Assembly (NCBI GenBank): GCA_902464595.1
Contig: CABQJX010000028.1
Span: forward strand, 1 to 24,442
DNA length: 24,442 bases
Source of the DNA: an uncultured Lachnoclostridium sp.
GTDB lineage: Bacteria; Bacillota; Clostridia; Lachnospirales; Lachnospiraceae
Reading direction: 5' to 3'
Shown: one piece after another, positions 14,063 to 21,952 of the stretch
Position numbering within the stretch: position 1 is the stretch's first letter
How the letters are laid out: every line of letters begins with the position of its first letter
Notes under the pieces: model-generated
Databases searched by the model: none
Told to the model about the DNA's origin: nothing
What the model saw: only the letters and a program-made list of their open reading frames with translations
Position numbers and translations under genes: made by a program

Positions 14063-15733
14063 TTAGCCCTGAGCCACAGCAGCTGTCTGACCGTTCTCAC
14101 CAGACCATTCAATAGCAGCATATGCCTCTGCAATGTTCAGCATATGGTCACCAATACGCTCATAATCAGTGAGCATCTCCGAATACAGGATCGATGATTC
14201 TACATTGCAGTTGCCTGCCCGCATACGGTCAATCTGATTTTGGCGGAACTTCAGGGTAATATCATCAATCTTCTGTTCAACCGCTTCCACCTGTTCCAAT
14301 TGAAACCTGCTGTCAGCTGAAGCTGCCTGAAGCAGAAGCTCCATTCCCTCCCGACAGGTTTTTTCCATGGTTGCAAATTCCTTTTTCGCATAATCGGAGA
14401 ACTGCAGCCCTTTCTTCTCGATAGTTTCCGCATATTCTGCCAAATTCATGGCGTGATCGCCGATACGCTCAATATTCCCAAGAATACTATACATCTTATT
14501 CAGAGTATCAATATCCTTTGGCGTCTGATCCAGGACTAAAATCTTAGATATTTTTTGAGACAGGCGCATATTGCTCAGATCGATCTCTTCCTCCCTGTCT
14601 GCGATTACCTGGATTCCATCTTCTTTGCCCCCGTTCTCCACTGCCTTAAAGCTATCTGTTACGTTCTCAGCAGCTGTTTCCAGCATACTGCGGATCTCAT
14701 CGTGGATCTGATTGATCGCAATGGTAGACACTCCCAAATGATGCTTGGAAGCCATAAGTCCCTCAAACCACTGATCGGCATCCTTCACATGGATATCCTT
14801 ATCCGGCAAGATCGTATTAGCTGCTTTCACCAGTAAAGAACCAAATGGAAGGAGGAGGGCCGTAGTTGTAATATTAAAAATGGTATGAACATTTGCGATC
14901 TGAGAAACCGGATTATCCGGGCTCAGGCTGATCACGAAATCAGTAAAGTTGGTAGTCATACACAGCACTACAAATAAAACAGTTCCGATCACATTAAACA
15001 TAAAGTGGATCAAAGTCGTGCGCTTTGCGTTCCGGCTGGTTCCTACAGAAGCAAGGAGCGCTGTAATACAAGTACCAATATTCTGTCCAAAGAGCACATA
15101 CACAGCACTATGGAGATTGATCACTCCGCTCATGGCAAGGGCCTGAAGAATACCTACAGAAGCGGAAGATGACTGAATAATGGCTGTAAATACAGCTCCT
15201 ACTATAATTCCCAGCAGGGGATTCGAGAATTTCGTAACCATGTGTACAAAGGTTTCTGAATCTCTCAGAGGAACCATGGCATCACTCATCATCCCCATTC
15301 CGATAAAGAGCACGCCGATACCTGCTACGATACCCCCAACATGCTGCACCTTTTTGTCCTTCACAAATACCAGGCACATAACGCCCACAAAAGCGATGAG
15401 AGGCGCCAATGCTCCGATGTCCAGAGCAATGAGCTGACCGGTGATGGTAGTACCGATATTTGCTCCCATAATGATCCAGACAGCCTGCTTTAAAGTCATC
15501 AGTCCGGAATTTACAAATCCTACTGCCATAACCGTGGTGGCAGAGGATGACTGGATCAAAGCAGTGATGCCAGCTCCTACCAAAACGCCAAGGAATCGGT
15601 TGGCTGTCAGCTTTTCCAGGATCTGCTTCATGCGGTTTCCTGCCACCGCCTCCAGATTCGTACTCATCATCTGCATTCCGTACAGAAACAGAGCCAGGCC
15701 GCCCAAAAGGCTCAAGACCAATTCTACTCCCAT
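14063..15733 (-). CDS. Na/Pi cotransporter with PhoU-like tail
   Basis: A 556-residue sodium-dependent phosphate transporter of the NptA/YjbB kind. The membrane half (1 to about 310) has the two Na/Pi-cotransporter repeats, each with a QSSSA motif: ITALIQSSSATT (about 56-67) and FTAIIQSSSASV. The cytoplasmic half (about 345-545) is a helical PhoU-like domain with IERIGDHAMNLAEYAE and YERIGDHMLNIAEAYA, the duplicated PhoU signature. AAAGGAG lies 7-8 bases before the ATG. Regulation is visible: a strong promoter bracketed by PHO-box-like arrays and a terminator in the leader. Direction of phosphate flow (uptake or export, as for YjbB) is not decided by sequence. Confidence 0.95.
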   Translation of the reverse strand: MGVELVLSLLGGLALFLYGMQMMSTNLEAVAGNRMKQILEKLTANRFLGVLVGAGITALIQSSSATTVMAVGFVNSGLMTLKQAVWIIMGANIGTTITGQLIALDIGALAPLIAFVGVMCLVFVKDKKVQHVGGIVAGIGVLFIGMGMMSDAMVPLRDSETFVHMVTKFSNPLLGIIVGAVFTAIIQSSSASVGILQALAMSGVINLHSAVYVLFGQNIGTCITALLASVGTSRNAKRTTLIHFMFNVIGTVLFVVLCMTTNFTDFVISLSPDNPVSQIANVHTIFNITTTALLLPFGSLLVKAANTILPDKDIHVKDADQWFEGLMASKHHLGVSTIAINQIHDEIRSMLETAAENVTDSFKAVENGGKEDGIQVIADREEEIDLSNMRLSQKISKILVLDQTPKDIDTLNKMYSILGNIERIGDHAMNLAEYAETIEKKGLQFSDYAKKEFATMEKTCREGMELLLQAASADSRFQLEQVEAVEQKIDDITLKFRQNQIDRMRAGNCNVESSILYSEMLTDYERIGDHMLNIAEAYAAIEWSGENGQTAAVAQG

Positions 15734-15842
15734 ATGTTTTCTCCTTTAGTTTGAGTAAAGAGCTGAAACAAAAACAGAGCTTCTCTTTTGTTTTTCCCTG
15801 TGACTGTCTCCAGTATTCTGCCTATCCTTATTAATAAACGCG

Positions 15843-15886
15843 AAAAAAAGACATAGCCCGCCATCTTTCTGATCGCAGGTTATGTC
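15843..15886 (-). terminator. Intrinsic terminator within the Na/Pi cotransporter leader
   Basis: Minus strand: GACATA-ACCTGC pairs with GCGGGC-TATGTC (12-position stem with one A/C mismatch and a G-U), 13-base loop, then seven T. It lies about 110 bases downstream of the promoter start and 110 bases upstream of the ATG, so it is either an attenuator or the end of a short independent RNA; it could also stop read-through from the gene ending at 16178. Confidence 0.85.
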
Positions 15887-15966
15887 TTCTATGCTTATTG
15901 ATGTGAAATTGGATTATGGAGTGCACAGGCCCTGTTCATAACTATCTTCCAGCCTCTTTCCTATTT

Positions 15967-15994
15967 TTTACATTTTATTTACAACTTCTTTACA
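15967..15994 (+). promoter_or_regulatory. PHO-box-like array at the transcription start
   Basis: Three exact TTTACA hexamers on the plus strand at 15967, 15978 and 15989, an 11-bp period. The array begins about 8 bases downstream of the -10 of the Na/Pi promoter, so a bound regulator would cover the start site. Sequence and spacing match the direct-repeat TT(A/T)ACA sites used by PhoP-type phosphate regulators of Firmicutes. Confidence 0.65.
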
Positions 15995-16001
15995 CCTACT
16001 C

Positions 16002-16030
16002 ATTATACGGGATATTTCATTTATCGTCAA
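16002..16030 (-). promoter_or_regulatory. Promoter of the Na/Pi cotransporter
   Basis: Minus strand: TTGACG (16030-16025), 17-base spacer, perfect TATAAT (16007-16002). It gives a leader of about 260 bases containing the terminator at 15843-15886. Confidence 0.88.
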
Positions 16031-16049
16031 TATTGTTTCCTGCAACAAA

Positions 16050-16077
16050 TGTAAAGTTCACGTAAATTATATGTAAA
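16050..16077 (-). promoter_or_regulatory. PHO-box-like array upstream of the Na/Pi promoter
   Basis: On the minus strand TTTACA, TTTACG, TTTACA at 16077, 16066 and 16055 (reading down), exactly 11 bp apart. The nearest box is 19 bases upstream of the -35, a usual activator distance for PhoP-type regulators. It is oriented toward the Na/Pi gene. Confidence 0.75.
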
Positions 16078-16093
16078 ATGGCCGCCTTAGTGA

Positions 16094-16140
16094 AACAGCT
16101 GTGCCATACATCTTCTTGCCTGCCTATATCAGACAAGAAA
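16094..16140 (+). repeat. Diverged partial copy of the palindromic element at 21953
   Basis: AACAG, GCCA, ACATCTTCTTG (16108-16118) and GACAAGAA occur here in the same order as at 21953-21997. The distance from ACATC to ACAAG is identical (25 bases) in both. It folds as an 11-bp imperfect hairpin (arms about 16112-16120 and 16129-16139). The rest of the longer element is not recognisable here. Confidence 0.55.
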
Positions 16141-16177
16141 AGGTAATTTTAATATTATCTAATATTGGATAATCCTT

Positions 16178-18424
16178 CTATCTGTTTTTAAATATATCTG
16201 CAATTGCTTTCCACATGCGAACCAAAACATTCCACATACGCCGCAGAGGACTTTCTTCCTTTTTCTCTGTCTCTGCATCCCCTGCCTTTTCCTCCTCCTT
16301 GTCCAGGCTGATCTCATCTGTCCTCAGCACAATCTGTAAAGTTTTGGGAGGTTTATTCTTATCTGATGTAAACGAACGCTTCTCAGCAGATGGATCCATA
16401 AACAGGAAGCGATTTTCTGTATCAAATTTATCCAGCTGGCTGTCCACCGTATCCTTCATGACTCTCCCGGCTTCACGCAATGCTGTTGTACTGTCCAAAA
16501 CACTCAGGCTCTTTTCCAACAGCTCCATGCTCCCCTTTAAGCTCTCCCTCAGAGAAGCATCCATATCATTGCTGCTGCTCTTTAATGTCTCCTGGACAAT
16601 AGTCATAGTGCTCACTCCCTGATTCAAGGCAGCTGTCATACGGCTCACCAGCTCGCTGGAATCGTCCAGAGCTGTCTGAAGATCCGGATAATAGGCATCA
16701 AGAGAATCATGAAGGGCTGTGAGATCTTCAATGAAATAGTCCATACTGTCCACCAGCTCCGCACTATATTTTGCAGAATCAGAAGTATCGTCCATTAAAT
16801 TGGACATTAGACTGGATAAATGACCGCTGGTTTCTGAAATCCGCTCAAGATAGTCCTTTCGCTTCATGAGAGCGCGCAGCAGCTCAGATGTATCCATGGT
16901 AATCCCCGGAATAGGTGCAGACACCCTTGGCGCATAATGGCGCTCTATTCTGGAAATGATCTGGGAATCTTCCCCCGAACCATCGGCACTGCTGTTCTCT
17001 TTTCCTGCCTCAGGCTCTTGATCTGAAACGCTCTCCTGGCCTTTTTCTTCCTCCTGATCCGTTCCGCTGTTCTTATCCCCACTGTCCTCTTTGTCCCCGC
17101 TGTCCTCTTTGCCCGTCTCTGGCTCTTGATCCGAAACGCTCTCCCGGCCTTTTTCTTCTTCCTCCAGTTCTTCCTCTTCCAGCTCCTCCTCCCATTCTTC
17201 AAACTCGCTCAGGTTATCTAAAGTATTTCCTATTCCCGTAATATAAGCCTGCTGGCTGGCTTGAAGCTTCGCGTCCAGCGCAATCAGCTGCTGCATAAGA
17301 TCCGTCAATTCCGGTATACTCTCAGACAGCCCTTCTGTGCTGCTCTTTATATTGTTGAGCCGTGTTTCCAGCTTTCTTAAGGGATCCTGCATATCCCCTA
17401 AGGTATTTACAATATCACCCATACTCTGATGGACTACCTCTGAGGACTCCTTAGCTGTCTGAATATGAGGGATCATAGCCTCCAGCTGTCCTGATACGGA
17501 GGTCAAAGCTGCCAATGTCTGGTCATTTCCTGCCAGGATACGATCCTTTGCACTGCTCCACTTTTGTCTGGCGCTCTCCGCATTCCCCAGCCCCTCCTTG
17601 ACCTCTCCCACACCCTGGCGCATACTTTCTACAGATCTTGCCATCTGTTCCAGACTATCATATAATTGGTCCCCAGCATCCTGCCATGTATCCTTAGCTT
17701 CCTTCAGATCCTTAATATGTTCCAGATCCTCCACCGTTCCAGGAGTCATTGCCAATATCACTCCCGTACTCTCAAAGCAGTCGGTTCCAATGCGCACCGT
17801 GTAATCTCCCTCCTCTCCCGGAAGGGCTGTGAACACGACCGCTGTGGTCTCCCCTAAATTCTGAGTCTGGGAACCCTCGGCCTCTACACTGTAGCATTTT
17901 CCCATATCCACTGGCACGGCGGCCATCAACAGCATATTATTCCGATCATACTCTCTTGCCTTTTCATTCGGCTCTGCCTGAATATGGATCTCCACCAAGC
18001 CGGAAGCCCCGGCCAGCTTATCACCATCTACAGGAACACCATTCCATTTATAGGAAATATCAAAATCCCAGGGCAGAACTACCTGCTCCTTATCCAGACT
18101 TCCTTTATAATAAAAACGCTCTTTTCCAGCTTCGTCAAAGGTCCATGTAACCGCGTCCCCCTCTACGGACGGTTCTGCACTGTTTGACATGTTTGTTATC
18201 GTCTCATAAGTTCCATAGTCTGTAAATTGGTTCTTGCCATTAAGGCTCACTCCTTTTACCACATTGATCTTATCAATCTTTCCATAAAAATCCAAATTTA
18301 CATACATGGTTTCATCTATAGCTACATCTGCTTCTGCCCCCAATACCCATATGGAGCCATTCCCTGTACTGATCATAACAGCCGCCATTCCTGCCGCCAT
18401 GATCCTCTTATAAATTTTCTTCAT
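16178..18424 (-). CDS. Secreted heptad-repeat protein paired with an MMPL exporter
   Basis: A 748-residue extracytoplasmic protein, function unknown. After a signal peptide (about 1-31, ending near LGAEA) comes a beta-rich domain (about 35-230, with WDFDISYKWNGVPV). Long helical heptad stretches follow (about 250-400 and 500-650, with many Leu/Met/Ser spacers). They flank an acidic low-complexity segment (about 408-486) with a duplicated EEEKG-ESVSDQEPE-GKE unit. The last 20 residues form an aromatic/basic helix, MWNVLVRMWKAIADIF, possibly membrane-binding. The ATG at 18424 is chosen because GGAGGT lies 8 bases upstream; a TTG precedes it. It overlaps the MMPL stop by 17 bases. Such pairs are common in Lachnospiraceae and suggest an exporter working with a long wall-spanning partner. 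Confidence 0.85.
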   Translation of the reverse strand: MKKIYKRIMAAGMAAVMISTGNGSIWVLGAEADVAIDETMYVNLDFYGKIDKINVVKGVSLNGKNQFTDYGTYETITNMSNSAEPSVEGDAVTWTFDEAGKERFYYKGSLDKEQVVLPWDFDISYKWNGVPVDGDKLAGASGLVEIHIQAEPNEKAREYDRNNMLLMAAVPVDMGKCYSVEAEGSQTQNLGETTAVVFTALPGEEGDYTVRIGTDCFESTGVILAMTPGTVEDLEHIKDLKEAKDTWQDAGDQLYDSLEQMARSVESMRQGVGEVKEGLGNAESARQKWSSAKDRILAGNDQTLAALTSVSGQLEAMIPHIQTAKESSEVVHQSMGDIVNTLGDMQDPLRKLETRLNNIKSSTEGLSESIPELTDLMQQLIALDAKLQASQQAYITGIGNTLDNLSEFEEWEEELEEEELEEEEKGRESVSDQEPETGKEDSGDKEDSGDKNSGTDQEEEKGQESVSDQEPEAGKENSSADGSGEDSQIISRIERHYAPRVSAPIPGITMDTSELLRALMKRKDYLERISETSGHLSSLMSNLMDDTSDSAKYSAELVDSMDYFIEDLTALHDSLDAYYPDLQTALDDSSELVSRMTAALNQGVSTMTIVQETLKSSSNDMDASLRESLKGSMELLEKSLSVLDSTTALREAGRVMKDTVDSQLDKFDTENRFLFMDPSAEKRSFTSDKNKPPKTLQIVLRTDEISLDKEEEKAGDAETEKKEESPLRRMWNVLVRMWKAIADIFKNR
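17013..17162. repeat. Direct repeat inside the acidic linker
   Basis: A 42-base unit at 17013-17054 recurs at 17121-17162 with about three differences, 108 bases (36 codons) apart, so the frame is kept. Between them, an 18-base unit CTGTCCTCTTTGTCCCCG is tandemly duplicated (EDSGDK twice). This is a recent in-frame expansion of a disordered linker. Confidence 0.8.
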
Positions 18425-20699
18425 CAATTTCCACCTCCGACGGCTGCATTTCTGTATTTTCCCTTCCAGCCAGCAGTCCTGCCGCTGACTTTACTCCTGC
18501 CTTTATGATCGCCTTTGCCCTCTGTCTTCTCTTTTTTCTATAATCCTGGAAACGCTTCCACTCATTGCTGGTAATGATCCGGTCAAAAAGGACTAAAAGC
18601 GCCGGGAGTACCGTGAGCACCAATATCACACTGAACAGAGCGCCTCTGCCGATCAGATGTCCCAGATCTCCAATAGCCGCAGTGGTGGAGATAAAATGGA
18701 TAATATAACCTGCCAATATGATAATCGTCCCTGATGTAAAAATAGATGGACAGGATAATGCCAGAGCCTGGATACAAGCCTCCTTTTTCTCCATTTCCTT
18801 CCTGCATGCCACATAATGATTGGTCAGCAGAATGGAGTAATCAACAGTTGCCCCCAGCTGTATGCTGCTGACAATGATATATCCCATAAAAACCATGGTA
18901 TCCCCTGCAAGATAAGGAACTGCCATATTCAGGAAAATAGCCGCCTCAATCGGAACCATAACAACCGTAGGGATCACCAGTGACCGGAAACTGAACATGA
19001 CTACCAGAAAAACTCCCAACATAGACAGTGTGTTAACCCTTGTGTTGTCCTCCGTAATGGTTATTTTTATATCCTGTGTTGAAGGTGTTTCTCCCACCAG
19101 GTAAGCTCCGTCCGGATAGTACTGTTTTAAGATCTCCTGTATTTCGTCCGATCCCTGAAATGCCATTTCACTCTCTGTCTTTGTTCTTATGTAAATCAGC
19201 ATCCTCCCATAATCCTTTGTATGGAGCTGACTGGTCACCGAATAAGGGAGAAATTCCTCTGGAATCCCTTCCGGCAGTGTATTTGCCATGGAAGTAACGC
19301 TTTTTACATAAGGCAGTTCCTCTATTTTCTCTGACATCTCCTTCTCATTTACAGGCGATGTATTGGGATACAGAGCCAGCATCATATTGCTCCGTCCAAA
19401 TTGTTCCGAGATCACCTGATCATCTTCATAAACCTGCGTCCCCTCGCTGGCTCCCACAGCGCTGTTTCCATATAAGAAATCATTCATTCCCTGGGCCACA
19501 TAAGCAGGCGGTGTTAATATCAACATAATGATAAGGGGAATCCAGCGGATCCTATAGATGAAACGTCCCACTCCTTCAAAGGAAGGGAGAAACGGCCGAT
19601 GTTTTGTCCTCTCATTCCATCTGGAGAATTTGAGGATCATGGCCGGCATAAAGAATAAAACCGTAAGCAGGCTGAATACGATCCCCTTTGCCAACACCAA
19701 TCCCATATCAAACCCAATGGTAAACTTCATAGAAACCAAAGCCAAAAAGCCCACCACGGTAGTCAGGCTGCTGGCAAAAATGGAATTGATCGCCGCATCA
19801 ATCGCATGGATCATGGCCTGTTCCTCTGACAGACCTTTCTCCTTTTCTCTGGCAAATGCATCCAAAAGGAATATAGAATAGTCCATTGATGTTGCCAGCT
19901 GAAGCACCATAGCCACATTATTGGTCAAAAAGGAGACTGTTCCAATAAAAATATTCGTCCCCCGGTTTAATAGGATAGCCACTCCCATAACGATCAGAAA
20001 CAGGAAGGGTTCCGACCAGGCTGAGGTACTGATACATAAAACCACAAAAATCATGATCACTGCCACAGACAGGATCAGATTCATCTCACTTTCCACATTT
20101 TCTGTCAGAGACTTATTCTGTACGGCCATTCCCACATAATATCCTTTATCTCCAGTAATTGCTTTCATTTCATCAATTGCCTGAGATGTCTTTTTATCTG
20201 TATCCCCCTCGTCAAATGTAATATCCATGACAGCGCAGTCATTCTTATAATAATCCTCTATATCTGCATCTCTCAGGAAGTCTTCTCCTGCGTATACATT
20301 GACAGTGCTGTCACACCACAAAATCTGATCTACCCCGTCCACAGCCTCCAGCCGGTCCTTATACTGTTTTGCCTCGTATAGGCTTACATCCTTCAACATC
20401 AGCCTGGCTGTTCCGGGATAACCAAACTCCTTTTCCATCAGATCCAGCCCCACACAGGATTTGGCTGACTCAGGAAGATATTCTGTCAGATCATAATTTA
20501 CATTTACAAACAGCATGGCGATCAGGGAAAAGATACATCCCATGACAAATACGCTCTCGATCCATCCCTGTTTACGAAGGATAAACCGGGCAATCCGAAA
20601 GGATATTTTTTCACCGTCCTGCCCTTTTTTCTTTTCTTTCCTCTTTCTCTTCCAAAAGGGATCCTGTCCTTTTAGTCCCTCAATCAACTTCTGTCCCAT
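18408..20699 (-). CDS. MMPL-family (RND superfamily) exporter
   Basis: A 763-residue, 12-helix transporter of the MmpL/YdfJ type, expected to use the proton gradient to export lipids or hydrophobic compounds. An extracytoplasmic loop (about 60-200) follows TM1, and a second follows TM7. The two halves each carry the family's TM4/TM10 signature with a central Asp-Tyr: ATSMDYSIFLLDAF and GATVDYSILLTNHY. AAGGAGCAGGAG precedes the ATG. It overlaps the secreted heptad-repeat gene downstream and lies 192 bases after the choline-binding-repeat gene, with a tandem repeat between. The divergent TetR gene is the likely regulator. Substrate unknown. Confidence 0.95.
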   Translation of the reverse strand: MGQKLIEGLKGQDPFWKRKRKEKKKGQDGEKISFRIARFILRKQGWIESVFVMGCIFSLIAMLFVNVNYDLTEYLPESAKSCVGLDLMEKEFGYPGTARLMLKDVSLYEAKQYKDRLEAVDGVDQILWCDSTVNVYAGEDFLRDADIEDYYKNDCAVMDITFDEGDTDKKTSQAIDEMKAITGDKGYYVGMAVQNKSLTENVESEMNLILSVAVIMIFVVLCISTSAWSEPFLFLIVMGVAILLNRGTNIFIGTVSFLTNNVAMVLQLATSMDYSIFLLDAFAREKEKGLSEEQAMIHAIDAAINSIFASSLTTVVGFLALVSMKFTIGFDMGLVLAKGIVFSLLTVLFFMPAMILKFSRWNERTKHRPFLPSFEGVGRFIYRIRWIPLIIMLILTPPAYVAQGMNDFLYGNSAVGASEGTQVYEDDQVISEQFGRSNMMLALYPNTSPVNEKEMSEKIEELPYVKSVTSMANTLPEGIPEEFLPYSVTSQLHTKDYGRMLIYIRTKTESEMAFQGSDEIQEILKQYYPDGAYLVGETPSTQDIKITITEDNTRVNTLSMLGVFLVVMFSFRSLVIPTVVMVPIEAAIFLNMAVPYLAGDTMVFMGYIIVSSIQLGATVDYSILLTNHYVACRKEMEKKEACIQALALSCPSIFTSGTIIILAGYIIHFISTTAAIGDLGHLIGRGALFSVILVLTVLPALLVLFDRIITSNEWKRFQDYRKKRRQRAKAIIKAGVKSAAGLLAGRENTEMQPSEVEIDEENL

Positions 20700-20729
20700 G
20701 TCTCCTGCTCCTTAATATATCTGCATTTT

Positions 20730-20854
20730 CCCTTTCACTCCGTCATTTTCCTTCTCACTCTGTCATTTCCCTCTTACTCCGTCGTTTCCCTCTCATTCCG
20801 TCGTTTCCCTCTCATTCCGTCGTTTCCCTCTCATTCCGTCGTTTCCTTCTCATT
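20730..20854. repeat. 19-bp tandem repeat (about six copies) upstream of the MMPL gene
   Basis: Unit CCCTCTCATTCCGTCGTTT. Copies at 20788, 20807 and 20826 are identical. Those at 20730 (20 bases), 20750 and 20769 are diverged, and 20845-20854 is a partial copy. Divergence rises toward the MMPL start, as expected if the array grows at the other end. 19 is not a multiple of 3 and no conserved frame crosses it, so it is non-coding. It occupies most of the 192-base gap between two same-strand genes. Confidence 0.92.
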
Positions 20855-20891
20855 TCATTCTTCCATACCTTCCAGAAGATCATCAGATAAT

Positions 20892-21824
20892 CTAGCGCAT
20901 AAAGATCACCATAAAGGAGTGGCTTCCATTCTCCTCCTTATGGCTCATACCCAAATTTCGATAATATGTCAGAGAATATTTCCTGTCTTTTTTAGACTCA
21001 AATGCCCGGTTCATCTGCTCCTCCAGCTTGTCAAAAGCTTCCTCCCCGTCCTGACAGTTTCTTATATATAATTCCAGGCAGGAGGAATTTTTTCGGTATG
21101 GAACAGAAGCAAGATAATCGTTGACAGTTCCATCTCCTGGAATTTTCCCATCAGCGTAGCCTTGTTCCATAGCCCTTTTCAGACGGTGAGCTGCTGCACG
21201 GTTTAAAGCCATATCCATACGGAAGGAGGCATAACGGTCGTAGGAATACCCTATTTCTCCGCTCTCCCAGCCCTCTCGTTCCGGATGCTCCTCAAAATAC
21301 TGATCCTTCTTTTTCTCATTCAGCCGGTCAAACAGCTGCTGTTCTTCCAGATCATAACATCCGGCTTCATAGGCCCCGCCTCCAGTGCCATGAGTTCTCT
21401 GAGCAAAGGTCAGCTGGCCGTCTGATGAAAACGCATATGTTCCATTCCCTAATTCCAATTCTCCCAGGTTCATGCCCCCATCCTCATGAAAATAATACCA
21501 GCTGTCTTCTACCGGATACCAGCCAGTAACCATGACCCCCTTCTCATCCATAAAATAATATCTCCCCTCCTGGAACAGCCAGCCTTTATGGAATGTTTGA
21601 TCCGGATCGACCCAATACCAAGATGAATCCTGTTTGATCCAGCCCGGAGATAAAGCTTCTGTCCCCTGAACTTCATTTTGGGGAGAGGGAGGTAAAATCA
21701 TCTCCTCCTGCGCCCACACAGTTTGGGCGTTCAGCAGCATTTCCAGGCCAAGGAACAGGACTGCTGCCAACATTCCCACGATCCGTCCCTGAAAGCGATG
21801 TTTTCCTTTTTTTCTTTCTATCAT
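20892..21824 (-). CDS. Secreted protein with choline-binding-type repeats and CAP-like domain
   Basis: A 310-residue exported protein. Signal peptide: basic start MIERKKGKHR, hydrophobic 15-33, probable cleavage after VWA (38). Residues 61-140 hold about four wall-binding repeats (GWIKQDSSWYWVD, GWLFQEGRYYFMDEKG, GWYPVEDSWYYFHEDG and a degenerate last one), which bind choline or teichoic-acid groups in related proteins. The C-terminal half (about 157-310, starting CYDLEEQQLFDRLNEKK and ending SHSFMVIFMR) resembles a CAP/SCP domain, but the usual metal-binding histidines are not evident. AGGAGG lies 14 bases before the ATG, longer than usual. First gene of the MMPL cluster, divergent from tetR. 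Confidence 0.7.
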   Translation of the reverse strand: MIERKKGKHRFQGRIVGMLAAVLFLGLEMLLNAQTVWAQEEMILPPSPQNEVQGTEALSPGWIKQDSSWYWVDPDQTFHKGWLFQEGRYYFMDEKGVMVTGWYPVEDSWYYFHEDGGMNLGELELGNGTYAFSSDGQLTFAQRTHGTGGGAYEAGCYDLEEQQLFDRLNEKKKDQYFEEHPEREGWESGEIGYSYDRYASFRMDMALNRAAAHRLKRAMEQGYADGKIPGDGTVNDYLASVPYRKNSSCLELYIRNCQDGEEAFDKLEEQMNRAFESKKDRKYSLTYYRNLGMSHKEENGSHSFMVIFMR

Positions 21825-21861
21825 AATATATTCCCATTCCCTCCTGACAGCAGCATACAGC

Positions 21862-21886
21862 GGTCAGGGAACATGTTCTCCCTACC
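21862..21886 (-). repeat. Imperfect dyad in the leader of the choline-binding-repeat gene
   Basis: A GAACATGTTC core (10-bp palindrome) is extended by GGTAGGG / CCCTGACC with one bulge and mismatches. It lies about 40 bases before the start codon. It could be an operator or an mRNA hairpin. Confidence 0.5.
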
Positions 21887-21901
21887 GCCAATGGCCGTTT
21901 T

Positions 21902-21915
21902 AGAAAATATTTTCT
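21902..21915. promoter_or_regulatory. 14-bp perfect palindrome, candidate TetR operator
   Basis: AGAAAATATTTTCT is self-complementary. It sits between the divergent secreted-protein and tetR genes and overlaps the -35 of the plus-strand promoter described next. Its binding by the neighbouring TetR is inference. Confidence 0.45.
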
Positions 21916-21940
21916 TATGGTAAGTCTTTCATGATACTAT
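21912..21940 (+). promoter_or_regulatory. Possible promoter of the structured element
   Basis: TTCTTA (21912-21917, weak), 17-base spacer, TACTAT (21935-21940) preceded by TGA (extended -10). The start would be near 21947, only a few bases before the outer arm of the element at 21953. Confidence 0.45.
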
Positions 21941-21952
21941 TTTTAAATCTGT

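Noticed and set aside
20730..20854. CRISPR-like reading of the 19-bp array
   Set aside because: Units are contiguous with no spacers, so it is a tandem repeat and not a CRISPR array.
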